Below, piece after piece: positions 15,266-26,733 of a stretch of DNA of 36,261 bases. This DNA comes from Enhygromyxa salina (lineage in GTDB: Bacteria > Myxococcota_A > Polyangia > Nannocystales > Nannocystaceae), in the NCBI RefSeq assembly GCF_002994615.1, contig NZ_PVNK01000254.1, forward strand, positions 1 through 36,261, written 5' to 3'. The notes beneath the pieces are model-generated. The model did not search any database and had not been told where the DNA came from. It worked only from the letters and a program-made list of their open reading frames with translations. Positions within the stretch are counted from its first letter, which is position 1. Every line of letters starts with the position of its first letter. The position numbers were made by a program, and so were the translations under genes.

Positions 15266-16393
15266 TCACCCGTCGTGGGGCGCGCTCGGCATGACCGGGA
15301 GCCGCCGCTGGCGTGGCTGCGCGTCGCGCTCGGCCAGGTACTCTTCCCACTTGCGGATCGTCAGCTTCTGAAACTCCATCACCGCCGGGTTCAGCTCAGC
15401 GACCGGCGCGTCGTAGTGGCGCTCGTAGCCGAGCTGCTCGGCCTCAACGGCGAACCCGTCCTCCTCGAGCAGCGGCTGCATCAACACGCGGTTGGCGACC
15501 TCGAGGATCGGGACCATCAGCCAGCGCGGGATCGCTACCGGGAGCAGCGGGATCTTGAGCTGCTTGTAGTAGAACAAGAAGAACGCGCGAGTCGTGCGCT
15601 CGTCGATCGGCAGCACGAAGCACCAGTGCTTGATCCAGTCGTCGGTGTTCGACCACTGGTGGGGGTACGCGTAGCACAGCCGCATGTGGCTGGTGTTCGC
15701 GGCCGCGCGGGGGATGAAGCGGTTGTAGAGCTTCCCGGCCCCGACCTCGGTGTCGTACTCGACGAAGACCTTGTCGTCGTCGACCTCGAGCGAGGTCAGC
15801 GTGGGGTTCTTGAACGGCTCGAACTTGCGGTGCAGGTACTCGTGAGTGAAGTCCGAGACGTTGTCGATGATCATCGAGTGGTGGGCCTGCCAGGTGAAGT
15901 CAACCGGCACGCAGGCCCACGCGTCGGGACCCTCGAGCTCGGGGATCTCCGGCATCGGGACCGAGGCCGCCCGCTCGCGCTCGCCCGGGAACAGCCAGAT
16001 CAGCCCGTAGCGCTCGCGGACCTCGAAGTCCGGGAGGCGAATGTTGGGCATCTTCTTGTCGAACAGCTCGTGGGGGATGTCGACGAGGCGCCCGTCGCCG
16101 TCGAAGGTCCAGCCGTGGTAGGGGCACACGACCTGACAGCCGCGAACCTCACCCGTGGTCAGCTTGAGCTGGCGGTGGGCGCAGCGGTTCTCGATCGCGC
16201 GAAGGCGGCCGTCCTGACCGCGAAACAGGGCGAAGTCCTTGCCCCAGAAGGTGACCTCGGTGACCTCGCCCGGCCCGAGCTCGGCCGCGTACCCGACCGG
16301 GTACCAGTAGTTGGGGTTCATGCCGGCCGCGCGGACCTTCTGGCGCCGGTTCTTGGCCTCGGGGAAGCTCGGGATACGGATCTTGGTCGACAT
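15266..16393 (-). CDS. Rieske [2Fe-2S] oxygenase, possible sterol C-4 demethylase (SdmA-like)
   Basis: A 375-residue Rieske non-haem iron oxygenase alpha subunit. The Rieske cluster ligands are C71-x-H73 and C90-x2-H93 in CPYHGW. The mononuclear iron site is in NVSDFTHEYLHR (H184, H188). A hydrophobic stretch near residues 290-330 could associate with the membrane, fitting a lipid substrate. It lies 5 bases after the dehydrogenase gene and must be co-transcribed. A Rieske oxygenase paired with a 3-beta-HSD-like SDR is the arrangement of SdmA/SdmB, which remove the sterol C-4 methyl groups in Methylococcus and are reported in sterol-making myxobacteria. The enzyme class is certain; the substrate is inference. 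No oxidosqualene cyclase or ferredoxin/reductase gene is in the window. Confidence 0.9.
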   Translation of the reverse strand: MSTKIRIPSFPEAKNRRQKVRAAGMNPNYWYPVGYAAELGPGEVTEVTFWGKDFALFRGQDGRLRAIENRCAHRQLKLTTGEVRGCQVVCPYHGWTFDGDGRLVDIPHELFDKKMPNIRLPDFEVRERYGLIWLFPGERERAASVPMPEIPELEGPDAWACVPVDFTWQAHHSMIIDNVSDFTHEYLHRKFEPFKNPTLTSLEVDDDKVFVEYDTEVGAGKLYNRFIPRAAANTSHMRLCYAYPHQWSNTDDWIKHWCFVLPIDERTTRAFFLFYYKQLKIPLLPVAIPRWLMVPILEVANRVLMQPLLEEDGFAVEAEQLGYERHYDAPVAELNPAVMEFQKLTIRKWEEYLAERDAQPRQRRLPVMPSAPHDG

Positions 16394-16398
16394 GGCAG

Positions 16399-17499
16399 CT
16401 ACTTCGCGCCCTCGTGGGCCGGTACGGACACCCGGGCGTCGCGATGGATCATGCCCTGGCGCAGGTAAAACTCGTAGGCGTCGTGCAAGCCCTCGCGGAT
16501 GCTCGTCGGCGCGAACCCGAGCTCGCGGCGGGCCTTGCTGGTGTCGACGTGGCGGCGAGCCTCGAGCACGGCGATCGAGCCCGGCGTCAGGCGCTGGGAG
16601 GCCTTGGGGAAGAAGCGCGCGAGGGTCCCCGAGTAGATCTTGGCCACGCCCGCGACCAGGTCGATCGGGGCCTCAATGAGCTTGCGATCGATCCCGGCGA
16701 CCTCGCCGAAGGTCGAGAACAGCTGGCTGATCGTCATGAACTCGGTCGCAAACAGGTACTTTTGGCCCTTGCGACCGCGCTCCATCGCGCGGACGTGACC
16801 GTCGGCGATGTCGTCGGCCCGGACCCAGGTGAAGCCGCCCTCGATGTAGAAGCGGAGCTTGCCGTTGGCGTAGTCGCACAGCGTCCCGCCCATCCGCGAG
16901 GGCAAGAAGTCATGGGGCCCGATGCACCCGCACGAGGTCGCGATCACGGCGTCGAGCCCCTCGGCCGCGGCCTTGAGCAGCTCGTGCTCGGCCAGGGTCT
17001 TGGTCTGCGAGTAGGACATCGCGTGACCGAAGGGAAAAAAGGGCAGGGTCTCGTCGCTGGCCTTGCTCGGGTCGTCGAGGTCGAAGCCCGTCGACGAGAA
17101 CGAGCCGGTCATCACGACCCGTCCGACCCCGGCGTCGAGGCACGCGCGCAGGAGGTCGCGGGTCCCGAGCACGTTGATCTCGTAGAGCGAGCGCTGCTCG
17201 GCGGCCGTCGCCGTCGCCGTCGAGATCTTGCCCGCGACGTGAAACACCCGGGCGACGCCCGCGACCGCGCGGCGCAGCGACTCGGGGTCGCGCAGGTCAC
17301 CCTCGACGCGCTCGACGGGCAGGCCGTCGAGGCTGCGGTTGTCGGCGCGGCCTTGAACGAGCACGCGGACGTCCTCGCCGTCGGCGAGGAGCCGGCGCAG
17401 CAGGTTGGAGCCGAGGTGACCGCTGGCGCCGGTGACCAGGACCTTGCCAGTTGGGATCCCGGCCGGCGGGTTGACTTGCTGGTCTGGCGCTTCGCTCAT
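16399..17499 (-). CDS. NAD(P)-dependent epimerase/3-beta-HSD-like SDR, possible SdmB
   Basis: A 366-residue extended short-chain dehydrogenase. The Rossmann NAD-binding motif GASGHLG is at 24-30, DLRDPESL follows at the adenine-ribose region, and the catalytic Y-x3-K is Y163-S-Q-T-K167 after TGSFSSTG. It belongs to the same group as 3-beta-hydroxysteroid dehydrogenases and dihydroflavonol reductases. ATG at 17499 was chosen for its GAGG just upstream; the frame is open much further 5' but without family sequence. It is the first gene of an operon with the Rieske oxygenase. If the pair is sterol-specific, this enzyme would oxidise the 3-hydroxyl and release the C-4 carboxyl group, leaving a 3-keto sterol; that role is inferred from pairing, not proved by sequence. 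Confidence 0.9.
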   Translation of the reverse strand: MSEAPDQQVNPPAGIPTGKVLVTGASGHLGSNLLRRLLADGEDVRVLVQGRADNRSLDGLPVERVEGDLRDPESLRRAVAGVARVFHVAGKISTATATAAEQRSLYEINVLGTRDLLRACLDAGVGRVVMTGSFSSTGFDLDDPSKASDETLPFFPFGHAMSYSQTKTLAEHELLKAAAEGLDAVIATSCGCIGPHDFLPSRMGGTLCDYANGKLRFYIEGGFTWVRADDIADGHVRAMERGRKGQKYLFATEFMTISQLFSTFGEVAGIDRKLIEAPIDLVAGVAKIYSGTLARFFPKASQRLTPGSIAVLEARRHVDTSKARRELGFAPTSIREGLHDAYEFYLRQGMIHRDARVSVPAHEGAK

Positions 17500-17544
17500 C
17501 GGACCTCGAATCAGACGCCGCCTGGCTATCATATCGGGCTTGGA

Positions 17545-18864
17545 ATGCTGAGTGCGGCGCCGCACAGTATGCTCAGCGGGATGCCCCCTGCCCCACCTCA
17601 GGTCCTCGCAGCCCGTGGTGCGCGGCATCGCGGGTCCCCGCGCTGGATTTTTTGGCGACAGAGCCCACGGCGAAGAGGCCTGGCCTGGTGGCGTGAGGCA
17701 TTGCACCACGGGCTGCTCGCCGTCGCCCTGCAGTGCTTCGCCTGCACCAAACCCGGCCCGGTTGGGGGCGAGGTCGAGGCGCCCGGGGCCGACACCGGCG
17801 GCGGAACCACCACGACCGGGGTCGCGGACGAGCTCGACGCCCCGCGCTTTTGGGTCGCGAGGGACGGCCTGCGCGCATACGATCTCGACGGCGTGCAAGT
17901 CGCGTCCCTCGGCGAGTTCGGCGATCGGGCGATCCGGCTCGGCGACGGCCGCATCGTCGCGATCGACGAGCAGCTCGAGCACCCGAGCTTGGCGGTGTTG
18001 AGCCCCGACGGTCAGCGGGGTCCGAGCATCCCGCTGCCCGCGGCCATCGACCACGCCGCCTGCACCGCGCGGGCGCTCGCGCCCGGTGAGCTCGAGCGTG
18101 CCGAAGCCAGCGGGAACAGGGAGGAGCTGCCGCTCACCCTCGCCATCCAGTCGAGCCGCGGCTTCGCCATCGCCAGGGGCCAGAAGCTGGCGTGCATCAA
18201 CTTCATCGACCGCAACGAGAACATGGCCAGCTACGAGGTCAGCGCCACGGTCGAGTTCGACACTGGCGCGCTCGCCTCGTTCATCACCCTCGACCTCGAC
18301 GAGCGCTGCCCCGAGCGCGAATTCCCCCGGGCCTGCGAGCACCTCGAGGCCGTCGAGGTCTGGGTCGAGGGCCCGTCGGAGCCGACGCCCGGCGAGTGGA
18401 CGCTCAGCTACGACGAAGACAGCGGCTGGCTCGTGGGCCAAGGCGGCGAGCAGCTCGCCGATCTGTGCCCCGAGGGCCTGCGCGACGAGCCCGGGTTCGA
18501 CCCCGGCTGGGGCTGCGCGACGCTCGAAGAGGTCTCGTCGAGCGGGCGCTGGCTGCTGCTCGGCGGCAGCATGTCGGAGGGCGACTACATTCACCAGGAC
18601 CTGGTCCTGCTCGATCGCTCGTCCCAGGAATTTTGGCGCGTGGTCGACGACGAGTCCGTCGGCGAGGCCTACCGCTGGGAGCGGATCACCGCCGCGGAGC
18701 TCTTCGACGAGCCGAGCTCCGGCTACACCCTCAGCGTGGTCGGAGAGAGCGAGGTTGGCGCGCTGCCGCGCGATCGCTTCTGGATCGACGGTCGCTTGCT
18801 GATCCCCGAGCGCCAGACGGTCGTGTCGATCGGGGGCAGCCTCGCGCTCACCGTCTCGCCCTGA
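17545..18864 (+). CDS. Exported protein of unknown function
   Basis: About 439 residues from the ATG at 17545; ATGs at 17569 and 17581 and a TTG near 17700 are also possible, and none has a clear ribosome site. A basic stretch (RRRGLAWWREALHH) leads into a short hydrophobic run GLLAVALQCFAC, then TKPG and a Thr/Gly-rich linker, like a weak lipoprotein signal; the Cys context is not a perfect lipobox. The rest looks like a beta-rich extracytoplasmic domain (repeated short strands such as RFWVARDGLRAYDLDG and RGFAIARGQKLACI) with several Cys. I recognise no family. It ends in a palindrome shared with the stop of the convergent phospholipase-like gene. Confidence 0.7.
   Translation: MLSAAPHSMLSGMPPAPPQVLAARGARHRGSPRWIFWRQSPRRRGLAWWREALHHGLLAVALQCFACTKPGPVGGEVEAPGADTGGGTTTTGVADELDAPRFWVARDGLRAYDLDGVQVASLGEFGDRAIRLGDGRIVAIDEQLEHPSLAVLSPDGQRGPSIPLPAAIDHAACTARALAPGELERAEASGNREELPLTLAIQSSRGFAIARGQKLACINFIDRNENMASYEVSATVEFDTGALASFITLDLDERCPEREFPRACEHLEAVEVWVEGPSEPTPGEWTLSYDEDSGWLVGQGGEQLADLCPEGLRDEPGFDPGWGCATLEEVSSSGRWLLLGGSMSEGDYIHQDLVLLDRSSQEFWRVVDDESVGEAYRWERITAAELFDEPSSGYTLSVVGESEVGALPRDRFWIDGRLLIPERQTVVSIGGSLALTVSP
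17552..17565. promoter_or_regulatory. 14-bp perfect palindrome at gene start
   Basis: GTGCGGCGCCGCAC, a perfect inverted repeat lying between the candidate start codons of the exported protein gene and about 55 bases upstream of the divergent dehydrogenase start. It could be an operator or a leader hairpin; there is no direct evidence for either. Confidence 0.35.
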
Positions 18865-18874
18865 TCAGGCCTGA

Positions 18875-18878
<4 letters not shown>
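18861..18878. terminator. Palindrome spanning both stop codons of convergent genes
   Basis: CTGATCAGGCCTGATCAG is a perfect 18-bp palindrome. It contains the TGA of the plus-strand gene (18862-18864) and the TGA of the minus-strand gene (18875-18877). It could act as a small bidirectional terminator, though there is no T-tract on either side. Confidence 0.4.
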
Positions 18879-19915
<1,037 letters not shown>

Positions 19916-20140
19916 CGCGCAAGTCTATCAGTCGCGCCGGGGCCTCGAACGGTCAAAACCACCGCGACGAGGCCGTCGGCCGAGCGCCGCCCCCGAGCGT
20001 GCGCACCCAGCCATGCTCAACCACGATCGCACGCAGCGCGGCGTCCCGAGTGAGCGGTTGTTGGACCACGCACCATGGTCAAGACCCACGACGGCGAGAT
20101 CAACCGGGCCTCGTGGCCTATGCTGTCGTCAGCGAGGCGC

Positions 20141-21863
20141 ATGGCGGGACGCGGCAACAACCACGGGCGTGCGGGTCGGCGATCGCTGCTCGCGCTCGGC
20201 CTCGTGTTCGTCGGCCCGCCCGCGGGCGCGGCACCGGAGGCCGACGCCGAGCCAGCCCCCGAGCCCGCTTCGGACGCGCCCGACAGCGCGCTGCTCGAGT
20301 TTCACCTCGACCCGGTCGCCGACCTCCAGATTGCGATCTGGCTCGAGGACAGCGAGGGCAACTTCCTCGAAGACGTCTACGTGACCCAGGCGACCGGCAA
20401 GCTCGGGATCGGCAACCGCCCTGGGCTCCCGCTGTTCTTGTCGAGCTGGCACGCGCCCTACGGTCCGCGCGAGGGCGTGCTCCCGGTCTGGGCTCACCGC
20501 CGGGGCGCGAGCTACCCGAAGATCGTGTTCCACGACAGCAGCCCGACCGACCAGGACTCACAGGGCTTCCACGAGAGCACGAGCTCGCCCGAGACCTATT
20601 TTTGTCGTCCGCTGCGCCCCGACGAGGACGACGCGATCGTCGACGTCATGACCTGCCCCTCGCCCGCGAGCTTCAACTCCGACAAGGGCAAGTTCCTCGC
20701 CGGCGAGCGCTCGGTCTACCCGCCGCGCGCCGACCTCACCAGCGTCCACGACAAGGACTCGAGCGACGTCGGCCTCTACGCCGGGCTCAACGAGCTCGAC
20801 GCGGTGACCCACGCGACGCCGATCGCGGGGCCCTACCGGGTCTCGCACCGCCTCGAGCGCGACGCGGTCCCCGAAGGTCCGCTGGTCGCGTGGATCGAGG
20901 TCTCACGCGAGCGCGACGAGAACCCCGACTGGGCGTTCGACCGCGAAGGCGACCACACCCTCGACAGCTCGCCCGCGCTGCAGCAGTTTGGCCGCGAGTT
21001 CCTCGGCCAGCCCGCGGTCGTGTTTCGCGTGGAGTTCGATCCCGCCGAGCTCGGCTACGCCGCGACGATCGACTACGCGGGCTACAGCGATCTCTACGGC
21101 GCGAGCGGGACCCTGGCTCCGGCCGACGCGACGATCTCGACCTCCGGAGGCAGCGGGGCCGACCGCCTCCGGATCCACGACACCCACGGCATCACCGGGC
21201 GCTTCGGCGTCTACAGCCACGGCTGGGGCAGCGGCGCTGACGGGGGCGGCACCGCCTGCTCGGAGTACACGCCGCCGCGCGTCGAGGGTCTGCGCCTCGA
21301 CGCCCTCGCCTTCGACACGGTCCGCGCGAGCTTTCGGGTGCCCGAAGGCGTCGAGCCTGCCACGATCCACGCCCACTGGATCACGCCCGAGACGACAGAC
21401 TTTCAGCTCGCGGCGGCGGTCGAAGCCGCCGGGGTCCCGCGGGTCTGCTCCAGCGCGAGCGAGCCCGACTGCGTCGAGGCCGGGCCCGGAGACGAGGTCG
21501 TCGTCGACATCGATCAGCTGTTCGGCAACTACAGCTACACGGTAGCGATCAGCTACGAGGACAGCTGCACGAACCGCAGCGAGCTAGCGATCGCCGACGT
21601 GACCACCCCCGTCCAGCCCTTCCAGACCATCGACACCGCCTGCTTCGTCGCCACGGCTGCCTGGGGCGCGGGCTGGACCGAGGAGCTGCGGGCGCTGCGA
21701 TGGTTGCGCGACGCGTACATGGTCGACCAGCCGATCGCCGCGGACCTCGTCCGCAGCTACTACGCCTACGGCCCGACCCTCGCCGCGATGATCCGCGAGG
21801 TCCCCCCGGCCCGCGCGGCGGCGCGGCTGCTGCTGCGCCCGGTCGCCCGCGTGGCTCGCCGGG

Positions 21864-21886
<23 letters not shown>
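20141..21886 (+). CDS. Exported protein with CFI-box C-terminal domain
   Basis: About 581 residues. ATG at 20141 was chosen because GCGAGG lies just upstream and the protein then begins with a standard signal peptide (RRSLLALGLVFVGPPAGAAP). The central region is large, extracellular-looking and unrecognised, with HDKDSSDVGLYAGLNEL and a fibronectin-like stretch around ITPETTDFQLAAAVEAAG. The C-terminus holds the CFI-box motif: CFVATAAWGAGW, then LRALRWLRDAYM and SYYAYGP. This domain occurs at the end of many exported proteins of myxobacteria and related groups and has no assigned function. The last 23 bases overlap the convergent IgGFc-binding gene. Alternative ATGs at 20075 and 20120 would put extra residues before the signal peptide. 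Confidence 0.82.
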
Positions 21887-23492
<1,606 letters not shown>

Positions 23493-23543
23493 CGCGGGAG
23501 CATACCAAACGTGCCGCCCCAGAGATTTGCGCTCATCCCACCA

Positions 23544-23580
23544 CTAGCAGCCCGGGCTGCTAGCACCCCGGGCTGCTAGG
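23544..23580. repeat. Palindromic repeat, two inverted copies of the dispersed motif
   Basis: Bases 23544-23563 form the perfect 20-bp palindrome CTAGCAGCCCGGGCTGCTAG. The next bases continue into an exact minus-strand copy of the 17-bp motif CTAGCAGCCCGGGGTGC (23563-23579). The site lies just after the Rpn nuclease gene and before the IgGFc-binding gene (both minus strand), so it may terminate the first; no T-tract follows. Confidence 0.75.
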
Positions 23581-23612
23581 CCGGGACTCCAAAAACTGTG
23601 GGCGGCGCGCGC

Positions 23613-24692
23613 TCAGTCGGCCGCGAACACGGCCTCTGGACTCTCGGCGGTCAGGATCCGCTCGATGTAGCCCGTGAGCTGGGCCCCGCTCGCGGCCTTG
23701 ATCCGCGCAGAGTCGTCATCTGACAGAGCACCGAACTTCAGCAGCAGCAGCTTTTCAACCACTTCGGCACGGCCCTGTTCTCGGCCCTGTTCTCGGCCCT
23801 GTTCTCGGCCTTTTTGCAGGCCTTGTTCCCGGCCTTTTTGCAGGCCTTGTTCCCGGCCTTGTTCCCGGCCCTCGTTGCGCAGCTGTTCGGCGATCGTCAT
23901 GGCGAGTTCCTCGACTTCGGGGATCTGCTGGCGGATTTTTGCACGAAACTGGTGAAACTGCAGCTCGCCAGCGACCAACGCGATGTAGCGCAGCAACTGC
24001 GCCACCGCGTCCATGCCGTTCGGCGTTCGCAGCGCTTCTTGGAACGCGTCTGCCCAGACCTCGAGGTCTTGCATCAACTCGCGCGGGTCTCGGGCGTCGC
24101 GCAGGAGACACAGGGCCAGCTTGGGAAAGGCCGCGAGCGTTCGCTCGCGCAGATCCTCGTTCGTGAGGTGGGCGAGGTCCTCGATGAGAATGGAGAAGCT
24201 GGGCACCAACTCGGCCACGCCGGGGATCGAGCTCGGCGACGGCTCGAAGAGTGCGTGGAAGGTGCGCGGTGCTGCCCAGCCTCCGGGCGCGTGGCTGAGG
24301 ACCATCGGGAGAATCACCACGAAGGGACCCTCTTGCTCCTTGCGATGCCGCTGCCAGATACGGACGAGATAGACCAGCATCCGCCAGGGCATCCCGTGGT
24401 CGTTGGTGCTTTGATGCTCGAGCAGGAGGTACAGGAGGGCGCGCGGGTTGCCCTCGTCACTCGCAGTTTCTTTTGCGGAGCCACCCGGGGGCGCGAGCCT
24501 GGCAGAGAACAGCAAGTCGGTGTGGCCGTCAGCCAAGTCGCTATCAATGAAGGAGCCGGGCTCGCTCGTGAGGGTGTCCCAGGCGATCGCCGCGCTGACG
24601 GCTTCCGGCAAGCGCCCCTGGAAGAGCCCCGCCGCATGCTCCGGGTGTTCGAAGGCGGCTTTGAACAGCGCGTCGTGAGGCTTGGCGGTCAT
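23613..24692 (-). CDS. Rpn-family recombination-promoting nuclease / putative transposase
   Basis: A 359-residue PD-(D/E)XK nuclease of the Rpn/transposase_31 family. Recognisable parts are PHDALFKAAF at the N-terminus, DGHTDLLFS with the motif Asp (D59), and LLLEHQS with the E-x-Q pair (E92, Q94). In E. coli, Rpn proteins are DNA endonucleases that raise RecA-independent recombination. The C-terminal part contains a repeat of GREQG(LQK) units at about residues 270-302, encoded by 12-bp near-identical repeats at about 23770-23880, a feature common in this family. The gene stands alone with a palindromic repeat directly after its stop, which hints at mobility. Codon use is slightly less biased than its neighbours. 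Confidence 0.88.
   Translation of the reverse strand: MTAKPHDALFKAAFEHPEHAAGLFQGRLPEAVSAAIAWDTLTSEPGSFIDSDLADGHTDLLFSARLAPPGGSAKETASDEGNPRALLYLLLEHQSTNDHGMPWRMLVYLVRIWQRHRKEQEGPFVVILPMVLSHAPGGWAAPRTFHALFEPSPSSIPGVAELVPSFSILIEDLAHLTNEDLRERTLAAFPKLALCLLRDARDPRELMQDLEVWADAFQEALRTPNGMDAVAQLLRYIALVAGELQFHQFRAKIRQQIPEVEELAMTIAEQLRNEGREQGREQGLQKGREQGLQKGREQGREQGREQGRAEVVEKLLLLKFGALSDDDSARIKAASGAQLTGYIERILTAESPEAVFAAD
23768..23876 (-). repeat. 12-bp tandem repeat in Rpn gene
   Basis: Near-identical 12-base units encode alternating GREQ and GLQK/GREQ blocks. The repeat number is a likely source of strain variation; all units keep the frame. Confidence 0.8.
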
Positions 24693-24810
24693 GGGCTGTC
24701 CAAGAGATAGTCGCCACGAGTCGGCGAATTGATCCCGGGTGTCGACGGGCTACCGGAGACATGCGGCACGTCATGGAAAAGGTCCGCAGGCCAGTGGATA
24801 CTCACCGACG

Positions 24811-26133
24811 ATGGCGCCCCTCGACCCCCCGCGCGCGTCGGGTCTCCCGATCCTCGGCAGCTCGCTGGCGCTGCTGCGCGACCCTCTGGCCTTCCTTCGA
24901 GCCGCCCACGCCAAGCACGGACCGATCTTCGAGGTCCGCGCGGCCAACCGGCGCTTCGTCGTGCTCGCCGGCCGCGAGGCCAACCGCTTCGTCGGCCGCG
25001 AGGGCCGCGAGCTGCTCGAGTCCCGCAGCTTCTGGGGCAAGCTGACCGAGCGGCGCGGCTGCCCCCACGCGATCTTGGCCATGGACGGCGCGGGCCACCG
25101 GACCCAGCGCCGCCACTACGGCGACGTGCTCTCGCGCGGGATCGTCGACGCCCACCGGGTCGGCTGCGACGCGCTCGTGCGCGACAGCTTCGGCGCCGGG
25201 GCCTCGCCCATCGCCGTCCAGGATCAGACCCGGCTGCTGGTCGCGCGGCTCGTCCACCACTGCCTGACCGGCGGCGCCGAAGCCGTCGAGGAGCCCACGG
25301 CCCGCGCGCTGATGGAGGTGTTCCGCTGGGAGACCAACACCTTGCTGCTCGGCAAGTGGCCGCGGGTCGCCCTCCACCTGCCCCACTATCAGCGCAGCCT
25401 CGCAGTCGCCGAGCGCTTCATCGACGAGCTGGTCCGCTCCGAGGCCGCGACGGACCACGAGCGGCTCGGCGGGTGGTTCGAGCGCATCCGCGAGGGCCAG
25501 GCCCGCTACCCCGAGCTGTTCAGCGCGGGCGATGTCCGCTTCGCGATGCTCATGCCCTTCGTCGCGGGCGTCGACACCGTCGGGGCCACCCTCGGCTTCG
25601 TGCTCTACGAGCTCTACCGCGACCCGAGCCTGCGCGCGCGGATCCAAGCTGAGGTCGCGGCCGCCTACGCCGAGGGCGTCCCGGACTGCGCGACGCTCCA
25701 GGCTCAGCCGGCCCTGCACGGGCTCGTGATCGAGTGCCTGCGCCTGTACCCGGCCGCGTTTGCGATGTACCGCGGAGCCGCGCAGCCCTTCGAATTCGCG
25801 GGCCACCGTGTCCAGGCGGGCACCGACGTGGCCGTGTTCACCAGCGCCACCCACTTCGACGGGCGCTACTTCCCCGACCCCGAGCGCCTCGACGTCGACC
25901 GCCACGCGCCGCCGCGGGCCGAGTATCGGCAAAAGCAGGTGTTCATGCCCTACGGGGGCGGCCCCCACGTGTGCCTCGGCGCCGGGATGGGCGAGGCGAT
26001 GCTGCTGCTCGCGACGGCGGGGATCCTCCGGCACCACCAGCTGCGCGCGAAAGATCCCGGGCGGCGCTTCGGCCCGAGCTTCGATCCCTCGCTGAGCCTC
26101 GACGCGGGCTACCAGCTGTTGGCGGGCCCTTGA
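24811..26133 (+). CDS. Cytochrome P450
   Basis: A 440-residue soluble-type P450 monooxygenase. Key motifs: proline-rich start (PPRASGLPILGSS), I-helix AGVDT with the Asp-Thr proton-relay pair (FVAGVDTVGATL), K-helix ExxR in ECLRLYP, and the haem loop FMPYGGGPHVCLG with the iron ligand C388. The ATG at 24811 gives a normal N-terminus; a GTG at 24739 would add 24 residues with no family likeness. No redox partner gene is adjacent, so electrons must come from a general ferredoxin system. The substrate cannot be read from sequence. The sdmAB-like pair is about 7 kb away, so sterol oxidation is possible, but I see nothing that marks it as CYP51. Confidence 0.93.
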   Translation: MAPLDPPRASGLPILGSSLALLRDPLAFLRAAHAKHGPIFEVRAANRRFVVLAGREANRFVGREGRELLESRSFWGKLTERRGCPHAILAMDGAGHRTQRRHYGDVLSRGIVDAHRVGCDALVRDSFGAGASPIAVQDQTRLLVARLVHHCLTGGAEAVEEPTARALMEVFRWETNTLLLGKWPRVALHLPHYQRSLAVAERFIDELVRSEAATDHERLGGWFERIREGQARYPELFSAGDVRFAMLMPFVAGVDTVGATLGFVLYELYRDPSLRARIQAEVAAAYAEGVPDCATLQAQPALHGLVIECLRLYPAAFAMYRGAAQPFEFAGHRVQAGTDVAVFTSATHFDGRYFPDPERLDVDRHAPPRAEYRQKQVFMPYGGGPHVCLGAGMGEAMLLLATAGILRHHQLRAKDPGRRFGPSFDPSLSLDAGYQLLAGP

Positions 26134-26274
26134 ACCGGATCGAGCTCGCGGGGGCGGCGGGCCCAAGCAACTGACGCAGGGCCTACGCGCGAGCGCCAGC
26201 GGGAGCGCAAGTTCTGCGGCCTCCTCGACTCCCGTCAGGCCGCCATCGGCCGCTGTTATGGTCGCATCACGCCC

Positions 26275-26718
26275 ATGCGCATCAGCAAATACATGACCGA
26301 CAAGCTCATCACTGCCCGACCCGAGGACGGCAGCCGCACAACCTTCTTCCGTATGCGTGAGCATGACATTCGCCACATTCCGGTCGTCAACGAAGCCGGG
26401 GCGCTGGTCGGGATCGTCAGTGATCGAGATCTGCGGCGGCCCAATTGGGTCGACCAGGCCCCGGACCTCGCCCACGTCTATCACCTCGATGACGACACGA
26501 AGATCGGCGATCTGATGACCCCGAGCGTGGTCACCGTCCACACCTACGACACCCTGCGCAAGGCGGTGGGCCTGTTCCTCGACCACCGCTTCGGCTGCCT
26601 CCCGGTCCTCGACAAGACCGAGACGCTGGTCGGGATCGTCTCGCCGCTCGATCTGCTCCGGGCCTTCGATGAGATCGAGCGCAGCACGACGCGCGAGCGC
26701 AAGGCGGCCAGGAGCTGA
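26275..26718 (+). CDS. Two-CBS-domain protein
   Basis: A 147-residue cytoplasmic protein made of a tandem CBS pair (Bateman module). The first repeat has MREHDIRHIPVVNEAGALVG and IVSDRDLR, the second MTPSVVTVHTYDTLRKAVG, FGCLPVLDK and GIVSPLDLLRAF. Such pairs bind adenosine nucleotides and sense energy state, or act as small regulatory subunits. There is no attached catalytic or DNA-binding domain, so its partner is unknown. The ATG at 26275 has no clear ribosome site; TATGGT 14 bases upstream could be a -10 element, which would give a very short leader. Confidence 0.93.
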   Translation: MRISKYMTDKLITARPEDGSRTTFFRMREHDIRHIPVVNEAGALVGIVSDRDLRRPNWVDQAPDLAHVYHLDDDTKIGDLMTPSVVTVHTYDTLRKAVGLFLDHRFGCLPVLDKTETLVGIVSPLDLLRAFDEIERSTTRERKAARS

Positions 26719-26733
26719 GCGCGCGTCGGTCGC

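Noticed and set aside
16399..18594. 731-residue version of the dehydrogenase
   Set aside because: The upstream two-fifths is antisense to the 17545-18864 gene and lacks family likeness; ATG 17499 has a ribosome site and begins just before the Rossmann fold.
19930..19956. Sigma-70 promoter (TTGACC) for the PLC-like gene
   Set aside because: The only -10-like box (TGATAG) is 21 bases away, too far for a standard promoter.
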